Shown: positions 14,531 through 22,832, counted from the stretch's first letter. The stretch is 32,935 nt of DNA from Bacillus sp. AFS029637 (GCF_002584985.1 NZ_NUPZ01000046.1:3748-36682), one strand, 5' to 3'. Program-made: numbers and translations. The notes: generated by a model from the letters alone, not told the origin.

Positions 14531-15790
14531 ATGAATATTATTGATGAATTAGAATGGCGCGGTGCTGTGAATCAGCAGACAGATGAAGAAGGTTTACGTA
14601 AGCTAGTAGAAGAGAAAAAGATTTCACTATACTGCGGAGTTGATCCGACTGGTGATAGTATGCATATTGGGCATTTGATTCCGTTTATGATGATGAAGAG
14701 ATTCCAGTTAGCTGGCCATCATCCTGTTATTTTAATTGGCGGAGCAACTGGAACAATTGGTGATCCAAGTGGACGTCAATCAGAGCGCCAGCTTCAAACG
14801 TTAGAAGTCGTTCAGCATAATGTGGATGCGTTAACAGCGCAAATGAAAAAGCTATTTGATTTCGGTGGGAATAGCGAAGTGAAGATGGTAAATAACTACG
14901 ACTGGACACATGAAATCAACATTATCGAGTTTTTACGTGATTACGGGAAAAACTTTAGCGTTAATAGCATGTTAGCGAAGGATATTGTCGCAAGTCGTTT
15001 AGATACGGGAATTTCTTTCACTGAATTCACGTACCAAATCTTGCAGGCGATGGATTTCCATCATTTATACACGAAAGAAGATGTTCAACTACAAATTGGT
15101 GGTAGTGACCAATGGGGAAATATTACGAGCGGTTTAGATTTAATTCGTAAGTTAGAAGGTCATGAGGCGAAAGTATTTGGACTAACAATTCCGTTATTAT
15201 TAAAATCAGATGGTACGAAGTTTGGTAAATCAGCAGGCGGTGCGGTTTGGCTTGATCCTGAAAAAACAACACCGTTTGAATTTTACCAGTTCTGGGTAAA
15301 TACAGATGATCGTGATGTGGTGAAATACTTGAAATACTTTACGTTCTTAACGAAAGAGCGCATTGATGAATTAGCAGCAAAGGTAGAAGCAGAGCCTCAT
15401 AAACGTGAAGCGCAAAAGGTATTAGCAGAAGAAATGACGAAGTTCGTTCATGGTGAAGAAGCGTTCCTGCAGGCTGTGAAAATTACAGCAGCGTTATTTA
15501 GCGGAGATATTAAAACGTTAACAGCTGATGAAATTGAACAAGGTTTTAAAGAGATGCCAACATTCGAGTCTTCAAAAGAGAAGAAAAACATCGTAGAGTG
15601 GCTAGTTGATTTAGGAATTGAACCATCTAGACGACAAGCACGTGAAGACATTAATAATGGCGCGATTTCTATGAATGGTGAAAAAGTAACAGATGTTGGT
15701 ACGGATGTAACTGTAGAAAATTCATTTGATGGAAGATTTATTATTATCCGTAAAGGGAAGAAGAACTACAGTTTAGTGAAGCTAGGATAA
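14531..15790 (+). CDS. tyrS: Tyrosyl-tRNA synthetase
   Basis: A class I aminoacyl-tRNA synthetase of 419 residues that charges tRNA-Tyr with tyrosine. It has the HIGH motif exactly (45-48), 'DPTGDSMHIGH' before it, the tyrosine-site 'QIGGSDQWGN', the KMSKS-equivalent KFGKS (230-234), and a C-terminal S4 RNA-binding domain ('SRRQAREDINNGAISMNGEKV', near 360-380). ATG 14531 has AAGGGGATGA upstream. It is controlled by the T-box leader and stands as a single gene. B. cereus-group genomes often encode two TyrS proteins; this is the standard TyrS type. Confidence 0.97.
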   Translation: MNIIDELEWRGAVNQQTDEEGLRKLVEEKKISLYCGVDPTGDSMHIGHLIPFMMMKRFQLAGHHPVILIGGATGTIGDPSGRQSERQLQTLEVVQHNVDALTAQMKKLFDFGGNSEVKMVNNYDWTHEINIIEFLRDYGKNFSVNSMLAKDIVASRLDTGISFTEFTYQILQAMDFHHLYTKEDVQLQIGGSDQWGNITSGLDLIRKLEGHEAKVFGLTIPLLLKSDGTKFGKSAGGAVWLDPEKTTPFEFYQFWVNTDDRDVVKYLKYFTFLTKERIDELAAKVEAEPHKREAQKVLAEEMTKFVHGEEAFLQAVKITAALFSGDIKTLTADEIEQGFKEMPTFESSKEKKNIVEWLVDLGIEPSRRQAREDINNGAISMNGEKVTDVGTDVTVENSFDGRFIIIRKGKKNYSLVKLG

Positions 15791-15807
15791 CGAATACAAT
15801 CGAAAAA

Positions 15808-15930
15808 TTATATCGGCGATTTTTCGAATATATCGACCGTAACTCGAATTATATCGGCGATTTTTAAAATATATCGACCGCAAGTCAAAATATATCAGCG
15901 ATGTTCCCGATATATCGATTTACCGACAAA
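15808..15930 (+). repeat. Array of a 41-bp TATATCG repeat
   Basis: Three units start at 15808, 15849 and 15890, exactly 41 bp apart. Each unit contains two TATATCG cores about 20 bp apart, one followed by GGCGATTTTT and one by ACCG-AA-TC; the last unit is divergent and ends ATATCGATTTACCGACAAA. A second array with the same unit length, cores and end sequence lies in the opposite orientation at the right end of the window. The stretch from the tyrS stop to 16050 otherwise holds only the hairpin at 15941-15969. The function is unknown. Confidence 0.85.
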
Positions 15931-15940
15931 AAATGACAAT

Positions 15941-15969
15941 AGAAGCTGTTCCAAACGGGACAGCTTCTA
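15941..15969. terminator. Hairpin downstream of tyrS
   Basis: AGAAGCTGTTCC and GGGACAGCTTCT pair (one G-U) around a 4-base loop. No T run follows on the plus strand; on the minus strand CATTTTTTG follows. Its direction is therefore ambiguous. Confidence 0.45.
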
Positions 15970-16052
15970 CTAAAAAGAGTCAGTATATTTTGATAATTAT
16001 AGAGGATTATAGTATTCTTCTGCCGAATAAATAAGTTAGAGAAAATTACGGA

Positions 16053-16090
16053 TAAAAATAGCCCGAACCATGCTGGGCATGATTCGGGCT
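16053..16090 (-). terminator. Terminator of the yjlC-ndh operon
   Basis: On the minus strand AGCCCGAATCATG and CATGGTTCGGGCT pair around 5 bases, followed by ATTTTTAT. It lies 10 bp beyond the ndh stop. Confidence 0.85.
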
Positions 16091-16100
16091 TATATTCAGA

Positions 16101-17279
16101 TTAGTAAGCTAAGCTGAATAGACCTTTAATGTGTGATAAGTAACGAACGTTACTTGCTTCTTTCATTAATGATGCTGGTAAGCCTTTAAGTGGAGTATTG
16201 CTTGCTCCGATTGTAGCAACAGCATCTTTACGTCCTAGACTAGCAAGTGTTCCAGAGTTTACAGGTGCGAACTCTTCGAATGCTTTGCCTTCTAGTGCTG
16301 CGTATAAGTTGTATCCAATTAACTCACCCATTTGCCAAGCGATTTGTGCAGTTGGTGGGTATGGACGTCCGTCTGGAGCGAAGACAACAGCGCTGTCTCC
16401 AGCAACGAATACGTCTTTGTGAGAAGTAGATTGTAGGTATGCATCAACTGTTGCACGACCACGGTTAACTTCAAGACCTGATTCACCGATTAATGGGTTA
16501 CCTTGTACGCCGCCTGTCCAAACGAATGTGTTAGCAACAAGTTTTTGACCGTCTTTTAAGTCGATTTCATTGCCAGCAACGTTTGTTACAGGAAGACCAG
16601 TTAAGAATGTAACGCCGCGTGCTTCTAAGCTAGTAGTTGCACGTTCGATTAAGTGGTCCGGTAATACTGGAAGGATTTTTGGACCTGCTTCAACAAGAAG
16701 AAGTTTCACTTCTTTTGGATTTACGCCGTGGCTTTTTGCAAGTTTAGGCATAATGTCAGCAAGCTCACCAACTAGCTCAACGCCAGTTAATCCGCCACCA
16801 CCGATTACGATTGTAGCATCAGCTTCGTTTTTCGTTTTCGCGTATTCACGAATACGGTCTTCAACGTGTTTGTAGATTTTGTTTGCATCAGCAGCAGATT
16901 TTAATACCATGCTGTTTTCTTCTAGTCCTGGAATACCGAAGTAAGCAGTTTTACTTCCTAAAGCAACTACAAGTGCATCGTAAGATAAAGTAGTGCCGCC
17001 AGCTAGTTTGATTTCTTTGCTATCAACAGAGAATGACTCAACTGTTGCGATTTTAAGATCGATGTCTTTACCTTTGAAAAGCTTTGTAAGTGGCATTGCA
17101 ATTGCTTGCTCAGCAACGTTACCAGCTGCAAGGCGGTGTAGTTCAGTGATGATTTGGTGTGTTGGGTATTGGTTAATCACTGTAACTTGTGCTTCTGATT
17201 TGCTGTAATATTTACGTACGTTTAAAGCGGCAAGAAGACCGCCATAACCAGCGCCTAAGATGACAATTTGTTTTGACAT
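16101..17279 (-). CDS. ndh: Type II NADH dehydrogenase (YjlD/Ndh)
   Basis: A membrane-associated single-subunit NADH:menaquinone oxidoreductase of 392 residues that does not pump protons. The FAD-binding Rossmann motif GAGYGG is at 9-14, and the NADH-binding motif 'VIGGGGLTGVELVGEL' lies near 159-174. The second FAD motif 'DVFVAGDSA' is near 289-297, with 'PPTAQIAWQMGE' after it. A C-terminal amphipathic segment ('HIKGLFSLAY') would hold it at the membrane. It lies 44 bp downstream of a DUF1641 gene, the same pair as yjlC-ndh in B. subtilis, where the operon is repressed by Rex. GGGGGAT precedes the ATG. Confidence 0.93.
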   Translation of the reverse strand: MSKQIVILGAGYGGLLAALNVRKYYSKSEAQVTVINQYPTHQIITELHRLAAGNVAEQAIAMPLTKLFKGKDIDLKIATVESFSVDSKEIKLAGGTTLSYDALVVALGSKTAYFGIPGLEENSMVLKSAADANKIYKHVEDRIREYAKTKNEADATIVIGGGGLTGVELVGELADIMPKLAKSHGVNPKEVKLLLVEAGPKILPVLPDHLIERATTSLEARGVTFLTGLPVTNVAGNEIDLKDGQKLVANTFVWTGGVQGNPLIGESGLEVNRGRATVDAYLQSTSHKDVFVAGDSAVVFAPDGRPYPPTAQIAWQMGELIGYNLYAALEGKAFEEFAPVNSGTLASLGRKDAVATIGASNTPLKGLPASLMKEASNVRYLSHIKGLFSLAY

Positions 17280-17323
17280 AGTATGATATCCCCCGTCTTT
17301 ACTAATTGTTGTTATAAATTCAA

Positions 17324-17764
17324 TTATTTATTGTTGCGTTCTGCACTAATTTGAAGATATGCGTTCACAAAGCGGAACATTTTTTGTGCTTGTGGATCTT
17401 TTAGTAATTTCAATAGACCGAATAGGCCGATAACTTCATTACTTTCGTCAGCACGATCTTTCGCTTCGATTGCAGTCGCAGCCATGCTTTTCACTGTATC
17501 TTTTACAGGTTCTACAAGCTCTGTGATTGCACCAACAGTGTCGCTTTTTAATACTTCATCAGTAGCAACAGTTTGAGCGAAGTCATAAGATTTAGTTAAA
17601 ATGTTAACAAGCTCAGTTAATTTTGGAAGCTGTTCTACTAGTGTTGTTAATGATTCTTGTACCTCAGGTTTTAACAACTGATCAAGTACATCAAGTTGTC
17701 CTTGGCTAGCAGAAATTTGTACAGTTTCTTGTTCTGGCTTTGTTTGAGTCATAGTTTCTGGCAT
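17324..17764 (-). CDS. yjlC: DUF1641 protein YjlC
   Basis: A 146-residue soluble, largely helical protein with a DUF1641 domain, seen in 'LLKPEVQESLTTLVEQLPKL' and 'VIGLFGLLKLLKDPQAQKMFRFVNAYLQI'. Its function is unknown; it is the conserved upstream partner of ndh and related domains accompany formate dehydrogenases, so a redox-enzyme helper role is a fair guess. The ATG at 17764 is preferred to a TTG at 17770 because AAAGGAG then sits at 8 bases. Upstream lie a perfect inverted repeat (17828-17847) and a TTGTGAA half-site. Confidence 0.88.
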   Translation of the reverse strand: MPETMTQTKPEQETVQISASQGQLDVLDQLLKPEVQESLTTLVEQLPKLTELVNILTKSYDFAQTVATDEVLKSDTVGAITELVEPVKDTVKSMAATAIEAKDRADESNEVIGLFGLLKLLKDPQAQKMFRFVNAYLQISAERNNK

Positions 17765-17827
17765 CTCCAATTCTCCTTTACGATAGCAATACTCTTATTT
17801 TTGATAAGTAAGATAGTAACCGTTTAC

Positions 17828-17852
17828 GAAACTTTATACAAAGTTTCACAAA
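17828..17852. promoter_or_regulatory. Inverted repeat upstream of yjlC, possible redox operator
   Basis: GAAACTTTATACAAAGTTTC has perfect 8-bp arms. The minus strand around it reads TTGTGAAACTTT, a match to one half of the Rex consensus TTGTGAAnnnnTTCACAA, while the other half is not conserved. Control by Rex is plausible from the B. subtilis operon but is not established by this sequence. Confidence 0.4.
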
Positions 17853-18195
17853 ACACAATAAAATGCCTTTAAATTTATGATAACAAATAAGCTGAAATCA
17901 TAAATCTAAAACCATAACGTCTTACCTATTATTTATGAACTGTCCGATACATGGCTTGTCCGCATAATGGAAAGGTCCTTTATCGGAAAGTGTATATAAT
18001 ATATATCTTATATTATATACTATATACACCTATGTTAACATAAAAATGATTCCTAATTATTTGATATTAAGTGCATAACCTAGTACTGACAAGGCATGAA
18101 AGCGCATAAAATATTTTGTTTGAATGAGAAATGTACATATATATGAAGAAAAAAAGGAAAAAATGAACAAATTACTGTTCTTTTTTTCCTTTTTC
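17853..18195. other. Gene-free region between yjlC and the HxlR regulator
   Basis: No coding frame is convincing. It contains TCCGATA/TATCGGA (17944-17987), the AT-rich inverted repeat at 17990-18029, and the terminator of the HxlR gene at the right end. Confidence 0.5.
17990..18029. repeat. AT-rich inverted repeat
   Basis: GTGTATATAATATATA (17990-18005) and TATATACTATATACAC (18014-18029) are 16-bp arms with one mismatch and an 8-base loop. No T run or known binding motif is attached. The simple composition makes part of the symmetry cheap, but the GTGTATA/TATACAC ends are exact. Confidence 0.55.
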
Positions 18196-18197
18196 TT
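18140..18197 (-). terminator. Terminator of the HxlR gene
   Basis: A long A/T-rich hairpin: AAGAAAAAAAGGAAAAAATGAAC pairs closely with GTTCTTTTTTTCC and the bases after it, around a loop near 18165-18172. On the minus strand it ends in a T-rich tract directly beyond the HxlR stop. Confidence 0.6.
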
Positions 18198-18543
18198 ATT
18201 GTTCAGCTTCTGTCATAAGCATCGATGTGTTACCGCCTTTTTCAAGATGGCATTCGCCCCAAGTGCAAAGAGAATCAAGAATGGCTTCTAAAGACCAGCC
18301 GTAGTCAGTAAGAGAATATTCTACTTTTGGGGGTACTTGGTTGTATACCTTTCTTTGAATAACTCCGTCTTCTTCTAATTCACGTAATTGCTGAGTTAAC
18401 ATTTTCTGCGTAATACCAGGCATTAAACGTTTGAGTTCACTCGTTCTTTTTGTGCCTTTCTGTAAGTGGCAAAGGATTACGACTTTCCATTTTCCGCCGA
18501 TAACCTCTAAAGTCGCTTCTACAGGAATATTGTATTTCTTCAT
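18196..18543 (-). CDS. HxlR-family transcription regulator
   Basis: A 115-residue winged helix-turn-helix repressor. The family core is complete: 'TLEVIGGKWKVVILCHLQKG', 'RTSELKRLMPGITQKMLTQQLRELEEDGVI', and the wing 'VYNQVPPKVEYSLTDYG'. The N-terminal Cys seen in YodB/HypR redox sensors is not at the usual position; Cys residues occur in 'VILCHL' and in 'LCTWGEC'. The ATG at 18543 is chosen over one 14 codons upstream because AAAGGAGAT lies properly before it. It is divergent from an MFS exporter and aldo-keto reductase, which it very likely controls. The intergenic region holds repeated GTGCCTAT words. Confidence 0.9.
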   Translation of the reverse strand: MKKYNIPVEATLEVIGGKWKVVILCHLQKGTKRTSELKRLMPGITQKMLTQQLRELEEDGVIQRKVYNQVPPKVEYSLTDYGWSLEAILDSLCTWGECHLEKGGNTSMLMTEAEQ

Positions 18544-18886
18544 ATAAAAAATCTCCTTTGATGAATATGGATTTATACTTTTCAACGAAAGAAGCTAAAT
18601 AATGTAAATGTTACTTTTTAGTGCCTATAGCACTTTAAAGTACGTACTTTTTATTATGTTGAATATGTTTCATAATAGCATACGTAAGAGGCAAATGAGT
18701 AGTACGGTACTAAAAAGTGCCTATGTTACTTTTTGGTGCCTATCGTACTTAAAAGTGCGTTCTTTCAAAAAGGAATGAAACCATTCATAATAGCATTTGT
18801 AGAGAGTAAATATATTTTTTAGAAGATAAAAGGGCCTTTTTATCACACTATTATGATTGGATTTCTTGTAATAAGGAGGAATTCAA
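18544..18886. promoter_or_regulatory. Divergent control region with repeated HxlR-type operator words
   Basis: GTGCCTAT occurs at 18621, 18717 and 18736, and related AGTAC/GTACTT and AAAGTGC words lie between them (AGCACTTTAAAGTAC at 18629-18643, CGTACTTAAAAGTGC at 18744-18758). The clusters lie on the promoter side of both divergent genes. The same vocabulary occurs before the broken HxlR paralogue near 7.7 kb. Binding by the HxlR protein is inferred. The remaining sequence towards the MFS gene shows nothing else recognisable. Confidence 0.6.
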
Positions 18887-20101
18887 TTGAGTTCATATAC
18901 AATATCATCTTCGGAGGTTCAGACGAATCGAAGAAGTATGTTTGCTTTGTTAGCATTAGCTATTAGTGCGTTTGGAATAGGAACGACCGAATTTATAAGT
19001 GTGGGTTTATTACCATCCATTTCGGAAGATTTACATGTTTCTGTCACAACAGCTGGTTTAACTGTTTCTTTATATGCGTTAGGGGTAGCGTTTGGCGCCC
19101 CAGTGTTAACGTCGTTAACAGCTAGTATGTCGCGAAAGACGTTATTAATGTGGATTATGATTATTTTCATTATTGGTAATGGAATTGCAGCTGTGGCGAC
19201 AAGTTTCACTGTTTTACTTATCGCGAGAGTTGTATCTGCTTTCGCACACGGCGTTTTTATGTCGATCGGATCCACGATTGCAGCCGCACTTGTACCAGAG
19301 AATAAACGAGCTAGTGCAATTGCGTTTATGTTTACTGGTTTAACGGTTGCGACGATCACAGGTGTACCAATTGGAACGTTTATTGGTCAGCAATTTGGCT
19401 GGAGAGCTTCCTTTATGGTAATTGTTGTAATTGGAATTGTTGCTTTAATTGCAAATAGTATATTAGTCCCGTCTAATTTGAAAAAAGGTACGTCCGTATC
19501 ATTTCGTGATCAGTTCAAATTGATTACGAACGGAAGGTTATTACTTGTTTTCATCATTACTGCATTAGGATACGGGGGAACATTTGTAACGTTTACGTAT
19601 TTATCACCGCTATTACAAGAAGTAACCGGATTTAAAGCAAGTACCGTTACAATCATTTTGTTAGTGTACGGGATTGCAATTGCGATTGGGAATATGATCG
19701 GTGGTAAGTTATCAAATCGTAATCCAATTCGAGCATTATTTTATATGTTTTTCATTCAAGCGATTGTATTATTCGTGCTAACATTTACAGCACCATTTAA
19801 AGTAGTGGGGCTCATTACGATTATTTTTATGGGACTATTCGCATTTATGAATGTTCCTGGATTACAAGTATATGTCGTTATATTAGCTGAACGATTCGTG
19901 CCGAGTGCTGTCGATGTAGCATCAGCAATGAATATTGCAGCATTTAACGCTGGAATCGCTCTCGGTGCTTATTTAGGCGGTATTGTAACGAACTCGTTAG
20001 GGTTACTTCATACAGCTTGGGTAGGTGGCATTATGGTAGCAGGTGCTGTTATTTTAACGGCGTGGAGCATGGCATTAGAAAAAAGAGATCAAGTGAAATA
20101 A
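18887..20101 (+). CDS. MFS exporter of the AraJ/YdhL-like DHA1 family
   Basis: A 12-helix proton-driven exporter of 404 residues. It shows the DHA1 start '[18 protein letters not shown]', a variant of the loop 2-3 motif ('[12 protein letters not shown]'), and the antiporter motif-C region '[29 protein letters not shown]' near 145-175. Family members export sugars, purines, chloramphenicol or other drugs, so the substrate is open. TTG at 18887 follows AAGGAGGAATTC at a good distance. It lies 16 bp ahead of the aldo-keto reductase in one operon and is divergent from an HxlR repressor, which points to export of a toxic or electrophilic compound. Confidence 0.88.
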   Translation: MSSYTISSSEVQTNRRSMFALLALAISAFGIGTTEFISVGLLPSISEDLHVSVTTAGLTVSLYALGVAFGAPVLTSLTASMSRKTLLMWIMIIFIIGNGIAAVATSFTVLLIARVVSAFAHGVFMSIGSTIAAALVPENKRASAIAFMFTGLTVATITGVPIGTFIGQQFGWRASFMVIVVIGIVALIANSILVPSNLKKGTSVSFRDQFKLITNGRLLLVFIITALGYGGTFVTFTYLSPLLQEVTGFKASTVTIILLVYGIAIAIGNMIGGKLSNRNPIRALFYMFFIQAIVLFVLTFTAPFKVVGLITIIFMGLFAFMNVPGLQVYVVILAERFVPSAVDVASAMNIAAFNAGIALGAYLGGIVTNSLGLLHTAWVGGIMVAGAVILTAWSMALEKRDQVK

Positions 20102-20117
20102 AAGGAGAGAAAATAAA

Positions 20118-20957
20118 ATGAAAAACTTACAAAGTACAACAACATTGCATAACGGTGTAGAAATGCCTTGGTTCGGTTTAGGTGTATTTAAAGTAGAAGA
20201 TGGACCGGAACTTGTAGAGGCTGTAAAATCGGCTATTAAAGCAGGATACCGCAGCATCGATACAGCTGCAATTTACGGAAATGAAAAAGCGGTAGGTGAA
20301 GGAATTCGCGCAGGTATAAAAGAAGCTGGAATTTCTCGCGAAGATTTATTTATTACTTCAAAAGTGTGGAATGCGGATCAAGGATATGAAACGACACTTG
20401 CTGCATATGAAGAGAGCTTAAAAAAATTAGAGCTAGATTATTTAGATTTATATCTTGTTCATTGGCCTGTAGAAGGAAAATATAAAGATACATGGAGAGC
20501 GTTAGAAACACTTTATAAAGAAAAACGCGTACGTGCAATTGGTGTAAGTAACTTCCAAATTCATCACTTACAAGATGTAATGAAAGATGCGGAAATTAAA
20601 CCGATGATTAACCAAGTGGAATATCACCCGCGTTTAACACAAAAAGAATTACAAGCTTTCTGTAAAGAACAAGGTATTCAAATGGAAGCATGGTCACCAC
20701 TTATGCAAGGTCAACTATTAGATAATGAAACATTACAAGAAATTGCTACTAAATATGATAAAACAACAGCGCAAGTCATTTTACGTTGGGATCTTCAAAA
20801 TGGAGTAATCACAATTCCAAAATCAACGAAAGAACACCGTATTGTTGCAAACGCTGATGTGTTTAACTTTGAATTAACGAAAGAAGATATGGAAAAAATC
20901 GATGCGTTAAATGAAAATCACCGCGTTGGTCCAGATCCTGATAACTTCGATTTCTAA
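20118..20957 (+). CDS. Aldo/keto reductase (YvgN-like)
   Basis: A cytoplasmic NADPH-dependent reductase of 279 residues with the (alpha/beta)8 fold. The catalytic tetrad is complete: Asp48 and Tyr53 in '[11 protein letters not shown]', Lys82 in 'FITSKVW', and His115 in 'YLVHWPVEG'. The NADPH-binding '[10 protein letters not shown]' is near the C-terminus. Close relatives (YvgN, 2,5-diketo-gluconate reductase types) reduce methylglyoxal and other aldehydes. AAAGGAGAG precedes the ATG, 16 bp after the MFS gene. A terminator follows, making a two-gene unit probably under the divergent HxlR regulator. Confidence 0.93.
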   Translation: MKNLQSTTTLHNGVEMPWFGLGVFKVEDGPELVEAVKSAIKAGYRSIDTAAIYGNEKAVGEGIRAGIKEAGISREDLFITSKVWNADQGYETTLAAYEESLKKLELDYLDLYLVHWPVEGKYKDTWRALETLYKEKRVRAIGVSNFQIHHLQDVMKDAEIKPMINQVEYHPRLTQKELQAFCKEQGIQMEAWSPLMQGQLLDNETLQEIATKYDKTTAQVILRWDLQNGVITIPKSTKEHRIVANADVFNFELTKEDMEKIDALNENHRVGPDPDNFDF

Positions 20958-20968
20958 GATTAAGGTAA

Positions 20969-21000
20969 GAAAAAAGAGTGCGTAAAAGCACTCTTTTTTT
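20969..21000 (+). terminator. Terminator of the MFS-AKR operon
   Basis: AAAAAGAGTGC and GCACTCTTTTT are perfect 11-bp arms around a 6-base loop, followed by T. Confidence 0.92.
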
Positions 21001-21066
21001 GTGCATAAAAATAGTTTCTAAATAAATACTACTTAGTATTAAGTTTGTTATTAAGGGGCTGTAAAT

Positions 21067-21984
21067 ATGAATATAAAGCAATCGTTCAAACTTTTAGCTG
21101 TGTTTTTAAGTGTTTTATTTGTGTTATTCCCACTTCAAAAGGCATTCGCAGAAGTTATGGATCATACAAAGTATCAAATGGATTGGAGTTATAGTAAGTC
21201 TAAGAAGAAACCAATCCGAACAGAGCTTATTAAAACGGCAGATGGGAAAATTGCATTTTGTTTAAATGTAGATTTGAAATCTCCAAGCGGTCAAGATTTA
21301 CCGGAAATGGGGAAAGTGGATATTAACGTATACCGTGTATTATTAAATGGATATCCACAAAAGAGCCCGCAAGAATTAGGTGTTTCTGATTGGAGAGATG
21401 CACATTACGCAACGCAGCTCGCGGTGTGGAATGCGTTGAAACAAATCGATATTAACGATTTAGATTTCCGTAATAAAAATGTAGAAAAAGTAACGAAAGA
21501 TATCGTTGCAAAAGCAAACGCTAGTGAAGAATTACAAGAAATTACGATGAGTGTAACGCCTACAGAAGAACAACAAGCGGTATTAAAAGATGAGTTTTTT
21601 GAAACAGGTTTATACACAGTACAAACTAACGCGAAAAGTGGAACATATAAAGTACAGGCAACAGGTGCACCGCAGGGCGCGAAGTTTGTAAATGAAAAAG
21701 GCGAAGCAAAAACAGAATTTAATGTGGGAGAGAAATTCCGCATTTTAATTCCGAAACAAACACCAGCAGGTGGATTTAGCTTTAAAGTATCAGGCAATTT
21801 AACGAAACTACAAGGAATTGCGCATAAAGGGACACCGACGATTCAAAATGCAGTTGTATTATTAGAGCGTAGTGAAGAAAAAACAAGTCCAGAGTTATCG
21901 GTAAGTTGGAAAACAGCAAATGGTCATGATAATAATAAACCACATACTCCAAATGAACCACACAAACCGAATCAAAAGAGATAA
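21067..21984 (+). CDS. Secreted thioester-domain (TQXA) protein
   Basis: An exported protein of 305 residues. The signal peptide ends at 'KAFA' (about residue 28). A thioester domain follows: the Cys in 'KIAFCLN' (Cys65) and the Gln in 'HYATQLAVW' (Gln117) are the pair that form the internal Cys-Gln bond in Gram-positive adhesins, which bind host proteins covalently. The region from about 150 to 280 looks like one beta-rich domain, and the end is a Pro/Asn/His-rich tail ('KPHTPNEPHKPNQKR'). No LPXTG sorting motif or C-terminal helix is present, so it would be released or held non-covalently. GGGGCTGTAA precedes the ATG. A strong terminator follows the stop directly. Confidence 0.8.
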   Translation: MNIKQSFKLLAVFLSVLFVLFPLQKAFAEVMDHTKYQMDWSYSKSKKKPIRTELIKTADGKIAFCLNVDLKSPSGQDLPEMGKVDINVYRVLLNGYPQKSPQELGVSDWRDAHYATQLAVWNALKQIDINDLDFRNKNVEKVTKDIVAKANASEELQEITMSVTPTEEQQAVLKDEFFETGLYTVQTNAKSGTYKVQATGAPQGAKFVNEKGEAKTEFNVGEKFRILIPKQTPAGGFSFKVSGNLTKLQGIAHKGTPTIQNAVVLLERSEEKTSPELSVSWKTANGHDNNKPHTPNEPHKPNQKR

Positions 21985-22024
21985 AGAAAAAGCATTGGCA
22001 TGTGCCGATGCTTTTTCTTTAAAA
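21983..22024 (+). terminator. Terminator of the thioester-protein gene
   Basis: Arms of 18 bp with one mismatch (21983-22000 and 22003-22020) and a 2-base loop; the hairpin begins inside the stop codon. Confidence 0.9.
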
Positions 22025-22084
22025 TTACAGAACAAGGTTTTGAAAAAACAGAAGGTATACAAGAGGTAAGGTTTAAAAAAATAG

Positions 22085-22122
22085 AAAAGCTCGTAAAACA
22101 ATATGTTTTACGAGCTTTTTTT
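22085..22122. terminator. Bidirectional terminator
   Basis: AAAAGCTCGTAAAAC and GTTTTACGAGCTTTT pair perfectly around 5 bases, with T on both strands. It ends the minus-strand NAD(P)-binding gene and may back up the plus-strand terminator. Confidence 0.88.
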
Positions 22123-22123
22123 A

Positions 22124-22762
22124 TTACTCAGCTTCAGAAACAACTGTGAAGCGTTCATTTACATGTTTTGGATTTTCGATTTCATCAAGAGCTGCTACCG
22201 CGAAGTCTTCGTAACTTACGTAGCTATCCCCTTTTGAGTTAACAAGAAGGTTGTCTTTACCAGCTGTATAAGAGCCAGTACGTTTTCCTAATGCGAATAG
22301 TGCAGAAGGGCTGATGAATGTCCAAGTGATGTCATTTGTTTGTTGTAAGATTTCTAAGTTTTTACCTTGGTTTTGAGCAGTTGCAAGGTATTCGTTAGGG
22401 AATCCAGGTGTATCAAATACACGTGTTGTTTTTTCTTCATCTACGAATAAGCTACCAGCGCCGCCGACTACAAGTAATTTTGTATTTGGTGCACCTTTTA
22501 CAGCTTCAATAAGTACGTTCCCTGCATCTACATGAAGATGTTCTTGTCCTGCTGGAGCGCCGAATGCATTTACAACTACATCAAATGCCCCTAGGTCGTT
22601 AGATGTAAGGGAGAATACATCTTTCTCTAAAACTTTTACATTTTCTTCTGTAATTTTTGCGGCATCTCTTACGATTGCGGTTACTTCATGTCCGCGATCT
22701 AATGCTTCTTTTAAAATACGACTTCCTGCTTTACCACTTGCTCCGATAATTCCGATTTTCAT
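22124..22762 (-). CDS. NAD(P)-binding atypical short-chain reductase (YwnB-like)
   Basis: A 213-residue Rossmann-fold protein of the NAD(P)H-binding atypical SDR group. The dinucleotide motif GIIGASGKAG occupies residues 4-13, and 'VVNAFGAP' and 'LLVVGGAGSLFVDE' follow. There is no classical YxxxK catalytic pair in the usual place, as is common in this subgroup (YwnB, flavin/quinone reductase-like proteins). The ATG at 22762 has GGAGGG 7 bases upstream; a start five codons earlier would overlap that site. Upstream it carries a cluster of GTTACA/TGTAAC repeats, so it is probably controlled by a dedicated regulator, perhaps thiol- or quinone-responsive. Confidence 0.82.
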   Translation of the reverse strand: MKIGIIGASGKAGSRILKEALDRGHEVTAIVRDAAKITEENVKVLEKDVFSLTSNDLGAFDVVVNAFGAPAGQEHLHVDAGNVLIEAVKGAPNTKLLVVGGAGSLFVDEEKTTRVFDTPGFPNEYLATAQNQGKNLEILQQTNDITWTFISPSALFALGKRTGSYTAGKDNLLVNSKGDSYVSYEDFAVAALDEIENPKHVNERFTVVSEAE

Positions 22763-22832
22763 AATGAATCCCTCCAAAGTGTTTTATTAAAATGTATATC
22801 TGAAAAAGAATGAATGTATTGTAATTAGTTTT

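Noticed and set aside
15790-15935. CRISPR array
   Set aside because: The 41-bp units are contiguous tandem repeats with no unique spacers, and no cas genes are present.
18919-19359. Long minus-strand frame opposite the MFS gene, and similar frames opposite the AGCS, NupC and ndh genes
   Set aside because: They mirror strong membrane or enzyme genes, lack ribosome binding sites and have compositions expected of antisense shadows.
22022-22120. Open frame reading ITEQGFEKTEGIQEV between two terminators
   Set aside because: It has no start codon or ribosome binding site, is short and runs through a terminator hairpin. It could be a relic but cannot be supported.
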